From an uncultured Mollicutes bacterium (lineage in GTDB: Bacteria > Bacillota_I > Bacilli_A > Acholeplasmatales > Anaeroplasmataceae), in contig UQFG01000001.1 of the NCBI GenBank assembly GCA_900540175.1, positions 1 to 64,000 of the forward strand: a DNA stretch of 64,000 nt. The letters are read 5' to 3'. Of this stretch, positions 19,238 through 27,740 are shown piece by piece; positions within the stretch are counted from its first letter, which is position 1; each line of letters begins with the position of its first letter. The position numbers were made by a program, and so were the translations under genes. Under the pieces are notes generated by a model. The model was not told the origin of the DNA, ran no database searches, and saw only the letters and a list, made by a program, of their open reading frames with translations.

Positions 19238-20656
19238 ATGAAAGTTTTATCAACGCGATTGGCAATGAGGGACGGTTACTCACCAGAGCAGTTTCGACAC
19301 ACGATAGTTGAGTGGCTCAAAGCGGGACCGCCAAGCAAAGATGTCGGTGAGCGATACGAAACCGAAGAGATTACGACAAAGCCGACCATACTGAAAGCAG
19401 GGTATTGCACCCTGGAAACCTTTATACTTAAGCGACCAGATGCGACATACGAGGCTTGTAAATTGACTCACATTTACAGGGAGCAGACATGGGTCACCGA
19501 GGCAATCCTAAAGATAACACCACAATCAGAAAGCAAGGTTTACATTAACATTGACTGCCTGGGAGACACGACGGGCTTTGATGAAATTCCGACCGTGAGA
19601 ACCGAAATCATTCGGGCATTCGTCAAAGACGGCTGGCTCAAGGAGGACATACTACCAATATCCGCCGAGCCAATCATGCTGACGGGAGCAGAGGTCAATG
19701 TGGTGGTTGATGCAATAAACGGATCGTACCGAGGGAGTCTGCCACTGGTCTTTGTCTCCAAATATTTCGATTCTGCGGGGCATGAAGTCGATGTTCAATG
19801 GCTTGCAAAAGACCTTGCGGGAATCGGTGTCGTGGTGGCGGAGCAGGATGATAACTATCTTGAGGAACTAAAAGAAAGAACAAACAGACAGAATCCGTTC
19901 AACGGACATATCGGAATTTACTTCCCGCATTCCCGTAACGCAAGAGTGTACCGACCGTCAGATTGGCGAAGATACGGTTCAGTCAATGCCACGATAATCA
20001 AAGAGGTGGCAAATTACATTACGGCACAAACGGATGCCGAGGGAGTTTCCTGGGAACAGTTACATGGTGAAATATTGGCGCACCGAGCGAAAGAGAGCGA
20101 GGATTTATTAAATGAGACTATTAACGAAAACGGTACATTAGAGGATCAACTGAAAGAAGCCAAAGAGAAACTGCACAGAGCGGTCATGGAAACCAAATCG
20201 TTGGCGGCGCAGAACGAAAGCCTTCGGCAAGCCCTCAACGCGAGGGATGATGGACGCAGAATGCTGATAGCCGCTCCAATCGACGAGTTTTTCAGCGGAG
20301 AGCAATATGACCTTGTCGTAACCACTCTGGCAAAAGCATTACGGACAACCGAAACGAATACAAGAGCCTACGAACTTCTCGAGGGAATACTCGCCCTTAA
20401 TGCCTTACGCAGCGAGGGGAAAGAAGTCGATGAGACTTTGAAAAGGGTACTCTCCAAAGGCGAAAACGTCAAAGAGCGCGACCTGCTGGAGTTGAAGGCT
20501 ATCGGGTTCGAAGTGGTTTCAGATAGTAACCATTACAGGCTCATATACAAAGGGAACGACAAGTATGTCATCACGCTTCATAAGACACCGAGCGATGCCC
20601 GCAGCGGCAAAAACCTCGTGTCGGATATTCTAAAGACAATCAGCATTTACAGATAA
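19238..20656 (+). CDS. Unknown 472-aa element protein, HicA-like C-terminus
   Basis: I do not recognise the family. The ATG at 19238 follows AAGGAGG (19224-19230). Residues 1-285 are mixed alpha/beta with a segment resembling a nucleotidase-like or restriction-associated core (LPLVFVSKYFD, then IGVVVAEQDD); about 290-340 are coiled-coil (EDQLKEAKEKLHRAVMETK); the last ~65 residues (GFEVVSDSNHYRLIY, then YVITLHKTPSD) resemble the HicA double-stranded-RNA-binding-like fold. It is monocistronic with its own promoter and terminator between the attachment site and the recombinase, a common place for cargo or defence genes. Function is open. Confidence 0.8.
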   Translation: MKVLSTRLAMRDGYSPEQFRHTIVEWLKAGPPSKDVGERYETEEITTKPTILKAGYCTLETFILKRPDATYEACKLTHIYREQTWVTEAILKITPQSESKVYINIDCLGDTTGFDEIPTVRTEIIRAFVKDGWLKEDILPISAEPIMLTGAEVNVVVDAINGSYRGSLPLVFVSKYFDSAGHEVDVQWLAKDLAGIGVVVAEQDDNYLEELKERTNRQNPFNGHIGIYFPHSRNARVYRPSDWRRYGSVNATIIKEVANYITAQTDAEGVSWEQLHGEILAHRAKESEDLLNETINENGTLEDQLKEAKEKLHRAVMETKSLAAQNESLRQALNARDDGRRMLIAAPIDEFFSGEQYDLVVTTLAKALRTTETNTRAYELLEGILALNALRSEGKEVDETLKRVLSKGENVKERDLLELKAIGFEVVSDSNHYRLIYKGNDKYVITLHKTPSDARSGKNLVSDILKTISIYR

Positions 20657-20675
20657 GTGGTATAAGAAATTTGTG

Positions 20676-20709
20676 CCCGATCTCGGAAAAAACGAGGTCG
20701 GGTTTTTCA
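20676..20709 (+). terminator. Rho-independent terminator
   Basis: CCCGATCTCG (20676-20685) pairs with CGAGGTCGGG (20693-20702; one G-T pair), followed by TTTTTC. Confidence 0.9.
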
Positions 20710-20861
20710 TTTTTTGCAAAACTTGGTATTCGGACACTTTTTTTGTCAAAATACCCCGATTTTAATAGATTAACCGGGCTTTTTTCCCTATCATATTTGA
20801 TGCCCGCGCAGCAATTCGCCTATGACTATAGTCAAATCAAGGGCGAAAAGGAGGTGAGAAG

Positions 20862-22028
20862 ATGGAAACAAGTGTAGTGAGGCGGAGGAAACGATCCGCC
20901 TCCGCCGAAAGAATCAAAAACGCTTACAACGGTGCGAATAACGTGGAAGTGGAGGTCATAGAAGCTGTCGGCACAGCCAAGACTGACGACACGCCCAAAG
21001 AGATGCGGGTGTGTGCATATTGTCGCGTCAGTACGGAGGAAGAGTCGCAGCAGAGCAGCTATGAACTCCAGGTGCAGCATTATACCCAATACATCAATGA
21101 CCACGAGAATTGGACATTGCAGGGGATATATGCTGACGAAGGAATATCCGGGACTTCGGTCATGCATAGAAAGCAATTTCTGCAGATGATCGAGGAATGC
21201 AAAGCAGGTAATATCAACCTTATCGTTACGAAGTCGATAAGTCGCTTTGCGCGAAACGTTCTGGACTGTATTTCGTATGTGCGGCAGCTCAAATTGCTGA
21301 ATCCGCCCGTTGGGGTGTTTTTTGAGATGGAGGGTATAAACAGCCTCGATCCGAACAGCGAAATGATTTTGACGATATTGAGCATAGTTGCCCAGGAAGA
21401 ATCCAAACAGAAATCGGACAGCTTAAAATGGTCGTATCGTCGCAGGTTCGCAAAGGGTATCCCCGTCAACAATATGTGGGCGATTATGGGATACGATACC
21501 GATGAGAAAGGGAACATCATTGTCGTCGAGAAAGAGGCTGAAATAATCCGGTTTATGTTTAACGCCTACCTGGAAGGGAAAAGCACCACAGAGATAGCCG
21601 CAGCTTTGACTGTCGCAAAAGTGCCGACCCCGAAAGGCAAGGAAGTTTGGCAAGCGACGGTGGTGTGTAATATTCTCCATAACGAAAAGTACATGGGCGA
21701 AATGAGAATGCAGAAGACGGTCACGGTCGACCTGTTCACGCACAAAATCAAAAAGAACCGTGGACTGGCAAACCAGTACGTCGTCCGCAATTATCATGAA
21801 CCGATAGTATCGCGGAGTACCTTCGAGAAAGTGCAAAAGGTTTTTCAAGAGGGTGGGAACAGGCGGCGTAGAACGGGAGAGCAAGAAGCGCGGGTCAAGT
21901 TCAAGCCGATACGCAAAGGAGCCCTGGCGGGATTTATTCCTATCCCGTCAGAGGTAGAAGTGATTGACATCGATCAGTTAAAGGAACTTTCAATCAAAGC
22001 AAAAAACAGGAGGATAAAGAAATGTTGA
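20862..22028 (+). CDS. Large serine recombinase, short form (integrase)
   Basis: A 388-aa site-specific recombinase. Resolvase catalytic domain about 47-190 with the nucleophile region YCRVSTEEES, DEGISGT and KSISRFARN arginine motifs; recombinase (DNA-binding) domain about 195-330. It ends soon after a basic KVQKVF segment; the zinc-ribbon and coiled-coil region typical of 450-550-aa phage integrases is absent. AAGGAGGTGA (20849-20858) sets the start. It probably catalyses integration of the element, with attL in rlmD. The shortness suggests it needs a partner, as in tandem serine-recombinase systems; the next gene overlaps it by 7 bp. Confidence 0.9.
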   Translation: METSVVRRRKRSASAERIKNAYNGANNVEVEVIEAVGTAKTDDTPKEMRVCAYCRVSTEEESQQSSYELQVQHYTQYINDHENWTLQGIYADEGISGTSVMHRKQFLQMIEECKAGNINLIVTKSISRFARNVLDCISYVRQLKLLNPPVGVFFEMEGINSLDPNSEMILTILSIVAQEESKQKSDSLKWSYRRRFAKGIPVNNMWAIMGYDTDEKGNIIVVEKEAEIIRFMFNAYLEGKSTTEIAAALTVAKVPTPKGKEVWQATVVCNILHNEKYMGEMRMQKTVTVDLFTHKIKKNRGLANQYVVRNYHEPIVSRSTFEKVQKVFQEGGNRRRRTGEQEARVKFKPIRKGALAGFIPIPSEVEVIDIDQLKELSIKAKNRRIKKC

Positions 22029-22432
22029 AAGGCTTCAAAGTAATCGAATTGTATGGCAACGCGAGTGACTCGACGGTGAGCATTACGAACAAATACTTCA
22101 AGTTCAATGCCGTAACCGCCGACGAACTCAACAGACCGACCCATGTCCGTTTTCTGATTGACACGGATACGAAAAGGTTCGCAATCGAGGTGTGCGATGC
22201 GGAGGATAGGAACGCAGTCGTTTTCCCCAGCCCGAAAGAGACACAGGAAAAGCGGGCGGTGCTGAACGTCACGAATAAACCCGCGCACGCAGCGATTCGT
22301 AAGATGATGAAGTGGTTCGACGATAAATCGTACAGGGTTCACGGAGTGGCTGTTCCCGAGTCGAACGCAATCATCTACAATCTGAACCAGGCGGTCGCAA
22401 TTGCAAAGAGAACGACTTCTGATGACGAATAA
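22022..22432 (+). CDS. Small protein coupled to serine recombinase
   Basis: A 136-aa protein without a family I can name with confidence. Two similar beta-rich halves are not obvious; the N-terminus (KGFKVIELYGNASDSTVSIT) and central HVRFLIDTDTKRFAIEVCD suggest a compact beta fold, and the C-terminal 55 residues are helical and basic. It overlaps the recombinase stop by 7 bp (AGGAGG at 22010-22015), so it is translationally coupled. Position suggests a recombination accessory or directionality factor; this is inference. Confidence 0.75.
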   Translation: MLKGFKVIELYGNASDSTVSITNKYFKFNAVTADELNRPTHVRFLIDTDTKRFAIEVCDAEDRNAVVFPSPKETQEKRAVLNVTNKPAHAAIRKMMKWFDDKSYRVHGVAVPESNAIIYNLNQAVAIAKRTTSDDE

Positions 22433-22500
22433 TAGCAGAAAGTAGAGCAACAAAATCAATCAGAGGGGTGGGGGTGTCAGATAAATTGTACACCTCCACC

Positions 22501-22529
22501 TTTACTTTTAAGTTGAGATATGATATAAT
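22501..22529 (+). promoter_or_regulatory. Promoter of WYL regulator operon
   Basis: TTTACT (22501-22506), 17-bp spacer, TATAAT (22524-22529) with TG extended -10. An A/T-rich stretch with partial symmetry (TATAATTATTATA) overlaps the start site and may be an autoregulatory operator. Confidence 0.65.
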
Positions 22530-22562
22530 TATTATATTCATAATAGGAGAGGTCTGCGGATT

Positions 22563-23576
22563 ATGAAACAAGAGAACGCATACAAAATAAAACTGGTAAA
22601 AATTTTGGAAATTTTACGCCAGGACTCAGATGAGGATAATTACATCGAAACATCGGAAATTCTGTCAAAACTCGCAGCGATGGGTATTGTATGCGATAGG
22701 AGAACTCTTGCGACGGACATAGAGGTTTTAAATAGCTATGGGTATGAAGTGCTTAGCGAAAAAAGCCCAGGTAAGCCAAATAGATATTGCGTTATTGATC
22801 GTAGTTTTGATGTGCCAGAGCTTCGCATACTTATGGATGCGGTGCAGGCGTCCAGATTTATTACGCCAAAAAAGACAGAAGTTTTAATTGATAAAATTGC
22901 AAACCTCGGAGGGAGCCATCGTTCAGAGCTATTAAAGAGTAATGTTGTGAAATTCAATACCACGAAGGGAACAAATGAAAATATTTTTTATTCGATAAAT
23001 GAAATTAATACAGCAATCGAAAAGGGATATAAAGTTTCTTTCGAGTATTTCGATTTTGATATTAATCATAATCGTGTTTATAGGAGAGAGGGGAAGAGGT
23101 ATTTTGTAAATCCCCTTGCGACCATTTTCGATGACGATAACTATTATCTAATATGTTATTATGCCAAACATGAGGATGTGGTTCATTACCGCATTGACCG
23201 TATGGATCATGTTGAAATGGTGTGCGATCAGCCTAAGGAACCTTTCAAAGGGGACTCATTCGATCTCAAGCATCATAAACGTACGCTTTTCGGAATGTTT
23301 CAAGGGAATGAAGTGCAGGTGGAATTTCGAATACATAAAACTTTATTGGACACTGTCTTTGATGTTTTTGGAGATACAATAGAATTGAATGATGAGGGGA
23401 ATGACTATGTTGGTTTCCGCGCGGCGGTACAACAAAGTACTGTTTTTTATGGTTGGTGTTTGTCTTTTGGCGATAAAATACAAGTAATTGGTCCGAATGA
23501 AGTGGTTGAGAAATTGGCGGTCTATTTAAGAGAAATGGCCCAAAGATACAATTCCACACGGGAGATAAAAAAATGA
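22563..23576 (+). CDS. WYL-domain transcriptional regulator
   Basis: A 337-aa regulator: winged helix-turn-helix about 1-80 (RRTLATDIEVLNSYGYEV), WYL domain about 140-215 with FEYFDFD and NPLATIFDDDNYYLICYY, HYRIDRMD, and a C-terminal WCX-like extension to the end. WYL regulators sense nucleic-acid-type ligands and frequently sit at the head of defence islands as repressors. Here it opens the block leading to the type I restriction locus and overlaps the next gene by 4 bp. Confidence 0.88.
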   Translation: MKQENAYKIKLVKILEILRQDSDEDNYIETSEILSKLAAMGIVCDRRTLATDIEVLNSYGYEVLSEKSPGKPNRYCVIDRSFDVPELRILMDAVQASRFITPKKTEVLIDKIANLGGSHRSELLKSNVVKFNTTKGTNENIFYSINEINTAIEKGYKVSFEYFDFDINHNRVYRREGKRYFVNPLATIFDDDNYYLICYYAKHEDVVHYRIDRMDHVEMVCDQPKEPFKGDSFDLKHHKRTLFGMFQGNEVQVEFRIHKTLLDTVFDVFGDTIELNDEGNDYVGFRAAVQQSTVFYGWCLSFGDKIQVIGPNEVVEKLAVYLREMAQRYNSTREIKK

Positions 23577-24448
23577 CAGCTGCAGATATCATTCAAATTA
23601 TTATTGGAGTTCTGTCGCTTGGCGCAACGATAGCCATATCAATAGTTTTGGCCGTACTGGAAAGCCGAAAATCAAAGCATCAGCACGATGAGGAAGTGAA
23701 ACAGACGGCAAAAGAATTCATTATAGACAATCAGGATGAGATAGACTATTTGCCGCTTTGCGTAATGGCAAATTTGATTTCAGAATATAGGGCTAACGTT
23801 CGAAAGATTTACAATCGCTTTAATCGCTGCACCAAAGAGGTGCAAAATGAAATACTTCGTCAACAGAATATTCCGTTAAGACCGCAAAAAAAGGAGTCTG
23901 CTGTAGATGATTGGCTGAGGGCCTTTGATAAACAGGCAATCGAAACAAAACTATGGAAACATTCTTGGCTGTATGATGGAGCGAAGTATTTTCATAGAAG
24001 CATTACCGATTATAGAGAAGAGCTGATCGATTCAGATAATCCGTATATATTTGACGTTCCATCGTTGAATGATCGACTGTCGGGGTTGTTCCAAAATAGC
24101 AAATTTGATTTGGTATTATATATGGATAGATATTTGGAGTTCATTTTGAGGGATCGTGAGGATACGAAGGATCGACCCGAATTGTTACCTCAACAATCGC
24201 CGATGGAAGTGATAGATGAAAAGTTTAATTTGGGGTGTTGTGAACAAAAAATACTATGCTTTTGGGTAATGAGATTTATACAGAGTGGCTGTATAGCACT
24301 TTGGAGACATGGACTTATTTCGGATCGTAATGAAGATTGGCGGCATATTGGTATTGAATCGGGGTTGGTTGAGACATATGAGGATATGTACTACGAAACA
24401 ATTCTGACATTATATACGAGTTATGGCGAGAGTCAAAACATGGATTAA
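23573..24448 (+). CDS. Membrane-anchored protein of unknown function
   Basis: A 291-aa protein with one N-terminal transmembrane helix (about 5-28, then basic ESRKSKH), so N-out/C-in is likely; the rest is a soluble, helical, charged domain with no recognised catalytic motif. The ATGA overlap with the WYL gene implies coupled translation. A WYL regulator plus membrane protein pair is suggestive of a membrane-acting effector, but no known effector domain is visible. It could be an independent defence gene or a regulator partner. Confidence 0.78.
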   Translation: MTAADIIQIIIGVLSLGATIAISIVLAVLESRKSKHQHDEEVKQTAKEFIIDNQDEIDYLPLCVMANLISEYRANVRKIYNRFNRCTKEVQNEILRQQNIPLRPQKKESAVDDWLRAFDKQAIETKLWKHSWLYDGAKYFHRSITDYREELIDSDNPYIFDVPSLNDRLSGLFQNSKFDLVLYMDRYLEFILRDREDTKDRPELLPQQSPMEVIDEKFNLGCCEQKILCFWVMRFIQSGCIALWRHGLISDRNEDWRHIGIESGLVETYEDMYYETILTLYTSYGESQNMD

Positions 24449-24489
24449 GGAAAGGCGCGCAGAATTAATGGGAAACTGCCTTCTAATGA

Positions 24490-24518
24490 TTGAAAAAGTA
24501 TAGCGTCTATGTTATAAT
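24490..24518 (+). promoter_or_regulatory. Strong SigA-type promoter of XRE/hsd operon
   Basis: TTGAAA (24490-24495), 17-bp spacer, TATAAT (24513-24518) with TG extended -10. It would drive the XRE gene and the restriction genes, which follow without a terminator. Confidence 0.85.
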
Positions 24519-24548
24519 ATACTTGCTATATTTTTCGGAGGGACAGGT

Positions 24549-24749
24549 ATGACGTTTGCGGATAAAATTAAATACGCTCGAGTGGAGCTGAATCTAAGCC
24601 AGGAAAGGTTTGCAAACTTGTTAGGAGTATCGTTTGCAACTGTAAATAGACTTGAAAAAGGTCGAGCGACTCCAAGTTATGCAACGGTGCTTAAGTTCGA
24701 AAGTTTATGCAAACAAAATAAAATCGAATTTAGCAGTGATGCGGATTAA
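24549..24749 (+). CDS. XRE-family helix-turn-helix regulator
   Basis: A 66-aa single-domain Cro/CI-type regulator; the helix-turn-helix is about 14-36 (LSQERFANLLGVSFATVNRLE). The gene sits 33 bp upstream of hsdR and behind the strong promoter, acting like the controller proteins of other restriction-modification operons. Autoregulation is inferred from position. GGAGGGACAG precedes the ATG. Confidence 0.88.
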   Translation: MTFADKIKYARVELNLSQERFANLLGVSFATVNRLEKGRATPSYATVLKFESLCKQNKIEFSSDAD

Positions 24750-24782
24750 CGAGCGAAGGACTATAAGGAGACTTTAATTTGT

Positions 24783-27728
24783 ATGGAATTCACGTCGTAT
24801 TATAATCAACCGTCATTCAATGAAGATAATACTGTCGAACAGATGGTGTTGACAACGCTTGCACAAAACGGGTGGAAATATATTCCGTCCGAAGATCTTC
24901 CTCGTATGCATTCCGATGTTTTAGTCGAGCCGATGGTTAAAGAGGCATTAATTCGACTCAATCCGTGCATCGCCGAGGAGCCGTCCAGGGCAGACGAAGT
25001 CATATATAAGTTGAGAACGGTTATTCTTTCGGTTCAACCGCATAATATTGTTACACAAAACGAAATCTTTAAAAAGTTGATATTTGAGGAAAATTCATAT
25101 CCGTTTGGTAAAGATGGACGAATGATCCCGATTCGTTTTTTTGGAACTATGGATAAGGAGAGCCTCGCCCAAAATGAATATGTTGTTACAAACCAATGGG
25201 TATATCCTCAAGAGGAAGGCGGGAAAAGGCTTGATATAGTATTGCTTATTAACGGATTTCCTGTTATTATCGGTGAACTTAAGACACCCGTGCGAAGCGC
25301 GATATCTTGGCTTGATGCAGCGGGGGATATTTCGGCATACGAAAAAAGTATTCCCCAGATGTTTGTCACGAACATTTTTAATTTTGCAACTGAGGGAAAA
25401 TGCTATCGTTATGGCTCTGTAAGTATGCCGATTAATCTGTGGGGACCGTGGCACACACAGACTCACAAGGCAGAAGGCACACTTGTAGATGTAAAGATTA
25501 GTATTTCTGATATGATTACTCCGGAAAAAGTGATGGACATTTTCCAATTCTTCACAATGTTCGCCACGGATAAGAAATTTCGGAAGTATAAAATAATCTG
25601 TCGTTATCAGCAATTTGAGGGGGCAAATCTGATTGTCGATCGAGTAGTTGCGGGATATCCCAAAAAGGGACTCATCTGGCACTTCCAAGGTTCCGGCAAA
25701 TCTTTGTTAATGGTTTTCGCTGCGCAAAAATTACGGATGATGCCCGAATTGAAGAATCCGACAGTCGTCATAGTAGATGATCGAATCGACCTTGAAACGC
25801 AAATAACGGCAACATTTAATGCGTCAGATATACCAAACCTCACAAGCGCATCGACGAAAGAAGAACTGATGTCCTTTTTCCGTGGCGATATGAGGAAAAT
25901 CCTTATTACGACCATTTTTAAATTCGGTGAAGTCGACTGCGAATTGAATTTGCGAGATAATATCATAGTTATGGTTGACGAAGCCCATAGAACTCAAGAG
26001 GGAGATTTGGGTGAGAAGATGCGGTTGGCATTGCCCAATGCGTTTTTCTTTGGCTTGACGGGGACTCCTATAAATAGGGCGGATAAAAATACCTTTGCTA
26101 CATTTGGCGCAGTAGAGGATAGATCAGGTTACATGAGTCGCTATTCCTTTTCTGATTCCATTCGTGATGGAGCCACGCTTCCGTTGCATTTTGAGCCTGT
26201 GCCGGTAGAACTCCATGTCGACAAGGATAAACTCGACCAGGAATTCCAAGAAATGACTGACGATGCGGGGCTTACGAAGGAAGAAAAAGCTGAACTGTCA
26301 CGCAGGGTTAACATGAAGGCAATCATGTATGACCCTAAACGTATTCGTAAGGTGTGTGAGCATATTGTCAAACACTACAAAGAAAAAATAGAGCCCAATG
26401 GATATAAGGGACAGGTTGTCGTTTATGACCGAGAATGCTGTCTTATGTACAAGCAGGTTTTGGATGAGCTACTCGGAGAAGAAGCCAGTACGATTGTCAT
26501 GGATACAAACAATGACAAAGAAGATAGGTATAAAAAATATCGGAGAGATCGTGACGCTGAGGCAAAAGTTCTCGACCAGTTTCGAGATCCCAACAATCCT
26601 TTAAAACTGGTAATCGTAACGTCCAAACTCTTAACCGGATTTGACGCTCCGATTTTGCAGGTTATGTATCTTGACAAACCGATGAAGGATCATACATTGC
26701 TTCAGGCGATTTGTCGCACAAATAGAACGTATGATCAGGGCAAAACCTTTGGTCTGATTGTAGACTACATAGGAATTTTTGATGATGTCGCAAAGGCTCT
26801 CAATTTTGATGAGAGCAGTATGCGCACGCTCATTACAAATATAGAGGACATAAAAAAACAATTGCCGACATTGATGGAAAAGTGCCTCAAATATTTTAAT
26901 GGAGTAGATCGTACCATAGATGGATGGGAAGGATTGATGGCGGCACAGGAGTGTTTGCCGACCAATAAAGAAAAAGATGCTTTTGCAGCCGATTATCGAG
27001 TATTAAACAGAGCATGGGATGCTCTTTCCCCGGATTCGTGCCTGAGGCCATATAAAGCAGATTATTTGTGGCTGTCTAAGGTCTATGAGTCTGTGCGTCC
27101 TACGGATAATAGGGGTGGTTTAATTTGGGCATCTCTCGGAGCGAAAACCATAGAGCTCGTTCATCAGAACATGACTGTAGGCGATGCCAATGAGGAAATG
27201 GATATTCTCTCGATGGATGCTGATTTGATAGACGATTTTCTCGAGAAACAAAAGGACATCACAAAAACGACAAAGAAAGTAGAGATTAGTTTGGTGGCAA
27301 AAATCCTCGCTCACGCGAATGAAACAAAATTCGTGAATTTGGGTGAAAAGTTAGAGTCGTTGAGAGAAAAACATGAGCAGGGACTTGTGACCAGCATTGA
27401 ATTTTTGAAATTATTGCTGGAATTAGCAAAGGAAGCAGCGCAAGCAGAAAAAGAGGTTGTGCCTGAGGAAGAGGTCAATAAAGGGATAGCAGCGTTAACA
27501 GAATTGTTTAACGGAGTAAAAAATCGTGAAACACCTATTATCGTTGAACGAATCGTCGCTGATATCGACAGTATCGTTAAAATTGTCCGTTTCCCCGGTT
27601 GGCAAGATACAACTGCAGGTAGACAAGAAGTCAAAAAAGCGTTGCGCAGCGTTGTATGGATAAAGTACAAAATTAAGGATAAAGAAGTATTCGATAAGGC
27701 ATATGCCTATATCGCGCAATACTATTAA
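24783..27728 (+). CDS. hsdR: Type I restriction enzyme, R subunit
   Basis: A 981-aa HsdR. The N-terminal PD-(D/E)XK nuclease has RLDIVLLINGFPVIIGELK with Asp near 150 and ELK near 166-168; the SF2 translocase has Walker A QGSGKS near 302-307, DEAHR near 397-401, the GLTGTP motif III and a C-terminal helicase lobe (TSKLLTGFDAP, QAICRTNR). A helical tail (about 850-981) probably docks on the M2S core. Full-length, all motifs intact. It cleaves DNA after translocation when the site is unmethylated. The stop is 12 bp before the fusion gene. Confidence 0.96.
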   Translation: MEFTSYYNQPSFNEDNTVEQMVLTTLAQNGWKYIPSEDLPRMHSDVLVEPMVKEALIRLNPCIAEEPSRADEVIYKLRTVILSVQPHNIVTQNEIFKKLIFEENSYPFGKDGRMIPIRFFGTMDKESLAQNEYVVTNQWVYPQEEGGKRLDIVLLINGFPVIIGELKTPVRSAISWLDAAGDISAYEKSIPQMFVTNIFNFATEGKCYRYGSVSMPINLWGPWHTQTHKAEGTLVDVKISISDMITPEKVMDIFQFFTMFATDKKFRKYKIICRYQQFEGANLIVDRVVAGYPKKGLIWHFQGSGKSLLMVFAAQKLRMMPELKNPTVVIVDDRIDLETQITATFNASDIPNLTSASTKEELMSFFRGDMRKILITTIFKFGEVDCELNLRDNIIVMVDEAHRTQEGDLGEKMRLALPNAFFFGLTGTPINRADKNTFATFGAVEDRSGYMSRYSFSDSIRDGATLPLHFEPVPVELHVDKDKLDQEFQEMTDDAGLTKEEKAELSRRVNMKAIMYDPKRIRKVCEHIVKHYKEKIEPNGYKGQVVVYDRECCLMYKQVLDELLGEEASTIVMDTNNDKEDRYKKYRRDRDAEAKVLDQFRDPNNPLKLVIVTSKLLTGFDAPILQVMYLDKPMKDHTLLQAICRTNRTYDQGKTFGLIVDYIGIFDDVAKALNFDESSMRTLITNIEDIKKQLPTLMEKCLKYFNGVDRTIDGWEGLMAAQECLPTNKEKDAFAADYRVLNRAWDALSPDSCLRPYKADYLWLSKVYESVRPTDNRGGLIWASLGAKTIELVHQNMTVGDANEEMDILSMDADLIDDFLEKQKDITKTTKKVEISLVAKILAHANETKFVNLGEKLESLREKHEQGLVTSIEFLKLLLELAKEAAQAEKEVVPEEEVNKGIAALTELFNGVKNRETPIIVERIVADIDSIVKIVRFPGWQDTTAGRQEVKKALRSVVWIKYKIKDKEVFDKAYAYIAQYY

Positions 27729-27740
27729 GGAGAGAATGAA

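Noticed and set aside
19160..20665. TTATACCAC/GTGGTATAA inverted pair flanking the 472-aa gene as terminal repeats of a mobile unit
   Set aside because: Only 9 bp, no transposase and no target duplication seen; a third partial copy overlaps the promoter, so operator half-sites are more likely.
20710..20861. Possible promoter and weak hairpin before the serine recombinase (TTGTCA at 20743)
   Set aside because: No -10 box at proper distance and the CCCG/CGGG stem is imperfect.
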